Program-made: the position numbers and the translations under genes
Shown: positions 7,196-10,389 of the stretch, piece by piece
Position numbering within the stretch: position 1 is the first letter of the stretch
How the letters are laid out: the number at the start of each line of letters is the position of its first letter
Source of the DNA: an uncultured Methanobrevibacter sp.
GTDB taxonomy: Archaea; Methanobacteriota; Methanobacteria; Methanobacteriales; Methanobacteriaceae
DNA length: 10,389 nt
Reading direction: 5' to 3'
NCBI GenBank assembly: GCA_905235495.1
Contig: CAJOMK010000065.1
Location: forward strand, 1-10,389
Notes under the pieces: model-generated
Seen by the model: the letters and a program-made list of their open reading frames with translations, nothing else
Told to the model about the DNA's origin: nothing
The model's database searches: none

Positions 7196-7253
7196 GTGTT
7201 TTTGAACCCATTTGATTTTTCTAATCCCTTCATCAGTCTTTTACGTTACTCAT
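7196..7253 (-). other. ahcY: Displaced 5' end of ahcY, broken by a frameshift
   Basis: On the minus strand, ATG at 7253-7251 begins MSNVKD and then meets TGA (7235-7233). One base out of phase, the main frame reads DEGIRKIKWVQKH directly into MPVLEH of ahcY. Homologues have V-K-D, then four residues (such as ISLW in MJ1388, as I recall), then a K/D-E-G-x-R-K-I stretch. The four residues are missing here, and the two halves join if 11 bases were lost between 7233 and 7238. GTGAT at 7262-7258 gives the ATG at 7253 a good ribosome site, which the ATG at 7195 lacks. Confidence 0.75.
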
Positions 7254-7302
7254 AAATATCACATGAAAAGTTAATAAATAAAATCTATAATAATACTTTT
7301 GT

Positions 7303-7327
7303 GAATAATTATTTGAAATAATTATTC
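7303..7327. repeat. Perfect 25-bp palindrome (12-bp arms, 1-base centre) upstream of ahcY
   Basis: GAATAATTATTT (7303-7314) and AAATAATTATTC (7316-7327) are exact reverse complements around a single G. The right arm runs into a 13-bp tandem repeat with ATTATTCTGAAA at 7321-7332 and 7334-7345. It lies 50 bases upstream of the intact-looking ahcY ATG, where an operator or leader hairpin could act. Confidence 0.7.
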
Positions 7328-7354
7328 TGAAATATTATTCTGAAACAATTATAT

Positions 7355-7368
7355 CAATAAATTTATTG
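7355..7368. promoter_or_regulatory. 14-bp palindrome between the ahcY and tRNA-Met promoters
   Basis: CAATAAATTTATTG is a perfect palindrome, a form usual for dimeric helix-turn-helix regulators. It lies 28 bases from the TATA-like element read toward ahcY. A role is only suggested by position. Confidence 0.3.
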
Positions 7369-7395
7369 CTTTCATTATAAATATATAATTGTGCC

Positions 7396-7407
7396 TTTTA
7401 TATATAA
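7396..7407 (-). promoter_or_regulatory. Candidate TATA box facing ahcY
   Basis: Read on minus this is TTATATATAAAA. A start site near 7370 would give ahcY a leader of about 120 bases containing the palindromes described above. A weaker TATA-like string on minus near 7285-7295 would give a short leader instead. The sequence alone does not decide between them. Confidence 0.35.
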
Positions 7408-7423
7408 TATTTGCTAACAAACA

Positions 7424-7436
7424 AAAAATATATAAA
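7424..7436 (+). promoter_or_regulatory. TATA box of the tRNA-Met gene
   Basis: AAAAA followed by TATATAAA (7429-7436) matches an archaeal BRE-TATA. It lies 34 bases before the mature tRNA 5' end, leaving room for a short 5' leader that RNase P would remove. Confidence 0.55.
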
Positions 7437-7469
7437 GAATAAAAAACATAACTTTTATTATTGTCTGAT

Positions 7470-7579
7470 GCCGGGGTGGCTCAGCTGGTTAGAGCGCACG
7501 GCTCATAGGGTAACTAAGCGTGCTCTGACTTTTTTCCTGGGATACCGTGAGATCGCGGGTTCGAATCCCGCCCCCGGCA
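7470..7579 (+). tRNA. Elongator tRNA-Met (CAT) with an intron after position 37
   Basis: The exons (7470-7507 and 7544-7579) fold into a 74-nt tRNA. The acceptor stem is GCCGGGG with CCCCGGC, and the discriminator is A7579. The D arm is GCTC/GAGC. The anticodon stem CACGG/CCGTG encloses the loop CTCATAA with anticodon CAT (7504-7506). The T arm is GCGGG/CCCGC around TTCGAAT. The identity as elongator Met rather than initiator or Ile2 rests on the GCCGGGG acceptor, the GCTCAGCTGGTTAGAGC D arm and close resemblance to archaeal elongator tRNA-Met as I know it. CCA is not encoded directly after the discriminator (TCCA follows). Flanking GAT and ATC extend the acceptor helix of the precursor by three pairs. 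It lies divergent from ahcY. Confidence 0.95.
7508..7543 (+). other. tRNA-Met intron, 36 nt, with a strict bulge-helix-bulge splice motif
   Basis: The exon bases CTCA (7502-7505) pair with TGGG (7538-7541) as a 4-bp central helix. Three-base bulges flank it: T-A-G at 7506-7508 and A-T-A at 7542-7544. Cutting after the second base of each bulge releases exactly 7508-7543 and restores a seven-base anticodon loop. GG/CC pairs (7509-7510 with 7536-7537) start the intron stem. This is the standard substrate of archaeal splicing endonuclease. Confidence 0.9.
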
Positions 7580-7606
7580 TCCAATCCTAGGAATCATAAC
7601 ATCATT

Positions 7607-7625
7607 ACTATTTTTAACTATTTTA
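7607..7625. repeat. Two ACTATTTT-type units downstream of tRNA-Met
   Basis: ACTATTTTTA (7607-7616) and ACTATTTTA (7617-7625) are related to the 9-bp units at 5125-5169. Their T runs on the plus strand could also serve as the terminator of the tRNA gene, 27-45 bases past its end. Confidence 0.45.
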
Positions 7626-7638
7626 ACTGATAGACAAC

Positions 7639-7692
7639 TTTATAAACTTTTTTATCAAATTTAAAGAATTAAAAAGAATTTATAAACTTTTT
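7639..7692. repeat. 14-bp direct repeat in the spacer before the reductase gene
   Basis: TTTATAAACTTTTT occurs at 7639-7652 and 7679-7692. A second, tandem repeat of CTATTAAAAA lies at 7742-7761. No function is evident; both are in the 264-base spacer that must hold the reductase promoter. Confidence 0.5.
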
Positions 7693-7847
7693 CTCTTTTC
7701 TTAATTTAAACTAACTATTTTTATAATAATTTCTTAAAAACCTATTAAAAACTATTAAAAAATAATATTAACAAAGAAATATAATATTAAAACATCAAGT
7801 TATTAGAATATTATTAAACAGAAATATAAAACTTAATAGGTAACACA

Positions 7848-9017
7848 ATGAAATATAAAACTTTAGGAAAAACTGGAGAAAAAGTTTCTATTTTAGGACT
7901 TGGATCAATGAGATTGCCCAATTTTGAAAGAGATGAAGACATCAACAAAGAAGAAACTGATAAAATATTAAGTTATGGAATTGAAAATGGCATAAATATA
8001 GTGGATACCGCTTATAATTATCATGCTCCAAATTTGGTTGATAAAGGAAAATGTGAAGAATATGTAGGGAATTTCCTCAATGAATATTCATACAGGGATG
8101 ATATATTCCTATCAGCCAAATTGCCAAGCTGGAAAATAAAAAAATATGAAGACATGGAGACTATTTTTGAAAGTCAATTAAAAGATTTGCAAACTGATTC
8201 TGTTGATTTCTATATGTTGCATCATCTTAATGAAGACTATTGGAAAATGTTTAGGGAACTTGATGTCTTTGAATGGATGGATGAGATTTTAAGTTCCGGC
8301 AGAGTCAAGCATATGGGATTTTCAGCCCATACTGAGATGGATTGGATAGTTGATATAGTGGACGACTATGATAAGTTCGAATTCGGACTCACCCAATTGA
8401 ATTATCTTGATGAAAGATATCAGTCTGGAAGGGAAGGAGTGGAATACCTATCTTCTCATGGCCTTGGAACAATGATAATGGAGCCTCTTAGAGGTGGAAC
8501 ATTGGTGCAGAATGTTCCTCAAGATATTATGGAACTATGGGATATGGCTGAAGAAAAGAGAACACCTGTAGAATGGGCTTTCCAATACCTTTGGAACATG
8601 GAAGAAGTGGATGTTGTCCTTAGTGGAATGAACAGCATCGATCAAATAAAGCAAAACATTGAAATCGCCTCAAGGACTGAAGTTAATTCAATAAGTGAAC
8701 ATGATTTGGAATTGATCAAGGAAGTGGCTTGGGAATATAAGCAAAGAAAAGGAAACGATTGTACAGGCTGCGGATACTGTATGCCATGCCCTCATAAGGT
8801 AGATGTTGCAAGCTGTTTTAGAGAATATAATGTTGGAAAAATGCTAAACAACCCATCAGCAAGTGCATTCCATTATTTTGCACTTGACCCAAGAACAAGA
8901 GCAGACAGATGCCTGCATTGTGATGACTGCTTATATCACTGCCCTCAAATGATTCATATTTCAGAAGATATGAAGAAAGTGGAAGAGTTCTTTGGCAAAG
9001 AAGAGGATTATGTTTAA
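7848..9017 (+). CDS. Aldo/keto reductase with C-terminal 2[4Fe-4S] ferredoxin-like domain
   Basis: The 389 residues comprise an aldo/keto reductase TIM barrel (about 1-280) followed by a ferredoxin-like tail. The catalytic tetrad is present: D53 and Y58 in DTAYNY, K91 in SAKLP, and H125 in MLHH. GFSAHT (157-162) and EPLRGG (212-217) are typical barrel strands. The tail has CxxCxxCxxCP at C305, C308, C311 and C314 and a second set at C355, C358, C361 and C365, so two [4Fe-4S] clusters are likely. Such fusions are common in anaerobes; the physiological substrate is unknown. The clusters suggest electron exchange with ferredoxin rather than plain NADPH use, which is inference. No signal peptide is seen. 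AGGTAA at 7838-7843 precedes the ATG. The flanking genes give no clue to its substrate. Confidence 0.92.
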   Translation: MKYKTLGKTGEKVSILGLGSMRLPNFERDEDINKEETDKILSYGIENGINIVDTAYNYHAPNLVDKGKCEEYVGNFLNEYSYRDDIFLSAKLPSWKIKKYEDMETIFESQLKDLQTDSVDFYMLHHLNEDYWKMFRELDVFEWMDEILSSGRVKHMGFSAHTEMDWIVDIVDDYDKFEFGLTQLNYLDERYQSGREGVEYLSSHGLGTMIMEPLRGGTLVQNVPQDIMELWDMAEEKRTPVEWAFQYLWNMEEVDVVLSGMNSIDQIKQNIEIASRTEVNSISEHDLELIKEVAWEYKQRKGNDCTGCGYCMPCPHKVDVASCFREYNVGKMLNNPSASAFHYFALDPRTRADRCLHCDDCLYHCPQMIHISEDMKKVEEFFGKEEDYV

Positions 9018-9050
9018 AAAATTAATAAAAATCTAATCAAATGTAAAAAA

Positions 9051-9069
9051 ATAACAATTGTTATATATT
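9051..9069 (+). promoter_or_regulatory. Palindromic site overlapping a TATA box upstream of the thiF-like gene
   Basis: ATAACAATTGTTAT (9051-9064) is a perfect 14-bp palindrome. Its last bases form the start of TTATATATT (9061-9069), a TATA-like element. A regulator bound there would compete with TBP. The start site would be near 9090, giving a leader of about 90 bases. Confidence 0.4.
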
Positions 9070-9180
9070 AAGAAAAATAATATAGAAATAGGGATTCAAA
9101 AATAAACAAAAAAATAAACATTTAAATAAGAATATTAATTAGGACAAACAAATGTCAATATGAACTAAAAAGGTGGAAAT

Positions 9181-9921
9181 ATGCCAGAACGATATAAAGG
9201 ATTTGGATACTGGGATATTGCAACTCGTCAAATGAGCATTGTAACCAAAAGCCAACAGACAAGATTCCAAGATGCTAAAATAGGAGTAATTGGCTGTGGA
9301 GGTATAGGTGGAGGAACCATCCTTATGCTTGCACGTATGGGACTTGGAGACTTGACAATAATAGACAATGATGCATATGATCTCTCAAACTTAAACAGAC
9401 AAGCAATATCCAGTTTAGAAACAGTAGGTGTGGATAAAGTAGTTGCAACAAAGGAAAGAGTCAGAATTACTAACCCTTATACAAAAGTAAATGCATTTAA
9501 TGAAGAATTGACTGCAGACAACATAGATAAGGTATTTGGAGATAGGGACATAATCATAGATGCTTTAGACAATTTATATACAAGAGTCATTGTAAGCAGA
9601 TATGCTAGAGAAAATAATATCCCATTCGTTCATGGAGCAATTCATGGAACACAAGGACAAGTAAGTGTATTTACTAAAGATACCCCATCCTATGAGGAAT
9701 TATTCTCACTTCCATCACTTGGAAAGGAATTAGGAGAGGAAACCAAAAAGGAAATTTTAAAATTAACTAAAGGAGTGCCTCCAGTAATAGGACCAGTTCC
9801 AAATACAGTCGGATGCTTGGAATCATTTGAAGCTTATAAATTGGTAACTGGAATTGGAGAAGTCAAAATACTTAATTTTGACTTATTGAACTTAGAATCT
9901 TTTAAAGTTTTAGAATTATAA
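9181..9921 (+). CDS. E1-like adenylyltransferase of the ThiF/MoeB/HesA family, lacking zinc cysteines
   Basis: The 246-residue protein has the ATP-binding Rossmann fold of ThiF/MoeB/UbaA enzymes, which adenylate the C-terminus of ubiquitin-like sulfur carriers. Visible are GCGGIGG (38-44), IIDND (60-64), NLNRQ (70-74), K86, DALDN (127-131) and FVHGAIHGTQGQVSVF (149-164). GPVPNTVGCLESFEAYKLVTG (204-224) matches the C-terminal segment. The two CxxC pairs that bind zinc in ThiF and MoeB are absent, and the only cysteines are C39 and C212. The usual catalytic cysteine is also not seen in its normal region. It may therefore only adenylate, or use another partner. AGGTGG at 9171-9176 sets the ATG. 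No sulfur-carrier or molybdopterin gene is nearby. Family membership is secure, but substrate is not. Confidence 0.88.
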   Translation: MPERYKGFGYWDIATRQMSIVTKSQQTRFQDAKIGVIGCGGIGGGTILMLARMGLGDLTIIDNDAYDLSNLNRQAISSLETVGVDKVVATKERVRITNPYTKVNAFNEELTADNIDKVFGDRDIIIDALDNLYTRVIVSRYARENNIPFVHGAIHGTQGQVSVFTKDTPSYEELFSLPSLGKELGEETKKEILKLTKGVPPVIGPVPNTVGCLESFEAYKLVTGIGEVKILNFDLLNLESFKVLEL

Positions 9922-9935
9922 CAAATTCTGAAACT

Positions 9936-9999
9936 ACTCTTTTTTATTATTTTTTCTAATTTTCTAATTTTTTCTTTTTTTATTATCGTTTTTTTTTCA
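9936..9999 (+). terminator. Extended T-rich terminator after the thiF-like gene
   Basis: Several T runs follow within 80 bases of the stop codon, including seven T at 9974-9980 and nine at 9990-9998. No hairpin is seen. It contains CTAATTTT twice (9956-9963 and 9964-9971), related to the repeat units in other spacers. This is the strongest oligo-T terminator of the window. Confidence 0.55.
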
Positions 10000-10226
10000 T
10001 TTTAAAATTTTTTTATTTCTAAATTTATTTATTTCTTAATTTCTTTAAATTATTTTCAACTATTTTTATCAAAATTCTATAAAAAAATTATATTAAAATA
10101 TAGTTTTGTTCAATTTTTATAATAATAGACTATTTTTAAAATTTTAATAAAAAATTTGATATTTAAATGAAAAATATTAAAAAAAAATAAACTGTTAATA
10201 ATGTTTAAAAAGCATAAAATAGATAA

Positions 10227-10258
10227 AATAATATATTAAAAAAAATTAATATATTATT
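10227..10258. repeat. 13-bp perfect inverted repeat with a 6-A loop
   Basis: AATAATATATTAA (10227-10239) and TTAATATATTATT (10246-10258) are exact reverse complements separated by AAAAAA. The stem has no G-C pairs, so it would be weak in RNA. As DNA it is a candidate operator about 80 bases before the start at 10336. Confidence 0.6.
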
Positions 10259-10335
10259 AAATGTAACTATATTTCCAAAAACTGATAATTTAAAACTTAT
10301 TAATTATATATTCCAAATAAATGGAGAATGATTTA

Positions 10336-10389
10336 ATGGAAGAAAAAATCAAAAACGTAATCGAAAGAATGAAAGCAGACAATATTAAG
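10336..10389 (+). CDS. Start of an unidentified gene, possibly glutamine synthetase; cut by the window end
   Basis: Eighteen codons are visible, starting MEEKIKNVIERMKADNIK and open to the end. GGAG at 10323-10326 sits nine bases before this ATG. An in-frame ATG at 10321 is possible but would place that ribosome site inside the gene. The charged amphipathic start ending in a K-x-D-N-I-K pattern resembles archaeal type I glutamine synthetases, where a strand entering FIRLQFVD follows. With so few residues this is only a suggestion. The long upstream region with possible operators would fit a regulated gene. Confidence 0.6.
   Translation, partial: MEEKIKNVIERMKADNIK

Larger units (their letters stand above)
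9922..10335. other. AT-rich intergenic region without a recognisable gene
   Basis: About 410 bases, nearly all A and T, contain no open frame I would support on either strand. The left part holds the terminator of the thiF-like gene. The right part holds a 13-bp inverted repeat and TATA-like strings near 10265-10270 and 10303-10311, which may drive the gene starting at 10336. The two TATA-like strings are followed by similar bases (TTTCCAAA and TTCCAAA), hinting at a repeated element. Confidence 0.6.

Noticed and set aside
6803..7205. Plus-strand open frames opposite ahcY
   Set aside because: They are mirror frames of ahcY with no ribosome site and no recognisable protein features.
7293..7420. 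SAM- or SAH-type riboswitch upstream of ahcY
   Set aside because: The region is nearly pure AT, with no G-C rich helices or conserved riboswitch core that I can recognise.

Overview
This window looks like a piece of a methanogenic archaeal chromosome, most likely Methanobrevibacter or a close relative in the Methanobacteriales. The signs are very AT-rich intergenic DNA, Shine-Dalgarno sites of the GGAG/AGGTGG type, TATA-box promoters, T-run terminators, a tRNA with a bulge-helix-bulge intron, and a typically methanogen gene set (coenzyme B chain elongation, archaeal FEN1, a DUF2119 protein). I name the organism from memory of gene families and local gene order, not from a search. Nothing indicates phage, plasmid, insertion sequence or CRISPR.

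Layout. Bases 1-405 are the 3' part of a class IV (CYTH) adenylate cyclase-like gene. Bases 592-3242 carry aksA and hacA, which act in succession in the 2-oxoacid chain elongation that supplies the coenzyme B side chain. Bases 3359-3925 carry a chorismate lyase-family (DUF98) protein that may feed methanopterin synthesis. Bases 4089-5075 carry the flap endonuclease FEN1, with intact metal ligands and a C-terminal PCNA-binding box. A convergent gene for a DUF2119 protein (5168-5833, minus) has motifs suggestive of an M14-type zinc hydrolase. Next, also on minus, is the S-adenosyl/S-inosyl-homocysteine hydrolase gene ahcY. Its extreme N-terminus appears to be broken by a small frame-shifting deletion.

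Divergent from ahcY is a gene for elongator tRNA-Met(CAT) with a 36-nt intron. It is followed on plus by a ferredoxin-tailed aldo/keto reductase and a ThiF/MoeB/HesA-type E1-like protein that lacks the usual zinc cysteines. A roughly 400-base AT-rich gap then precedes the first 18 codons of a gene that may be glutamine synthetase.

The genes are spaced by 90-400 bases and mostly have their own apparent promoters or terminators, so this is a set of neighbouring single-gene units rather than one operon. The shared themes are methanogen cofactor synthesis, methyl-cycle recycling and replication or repair. I found no convincing undescribed multi-gene system. The best leads are the disrupted ahcY start, the hydrolase-like DUF2119 protein, the atypical E1-like protein, the hairpin over the fen stop codon, and a recurring 9-base ACTAWTTTW repeat between genes.
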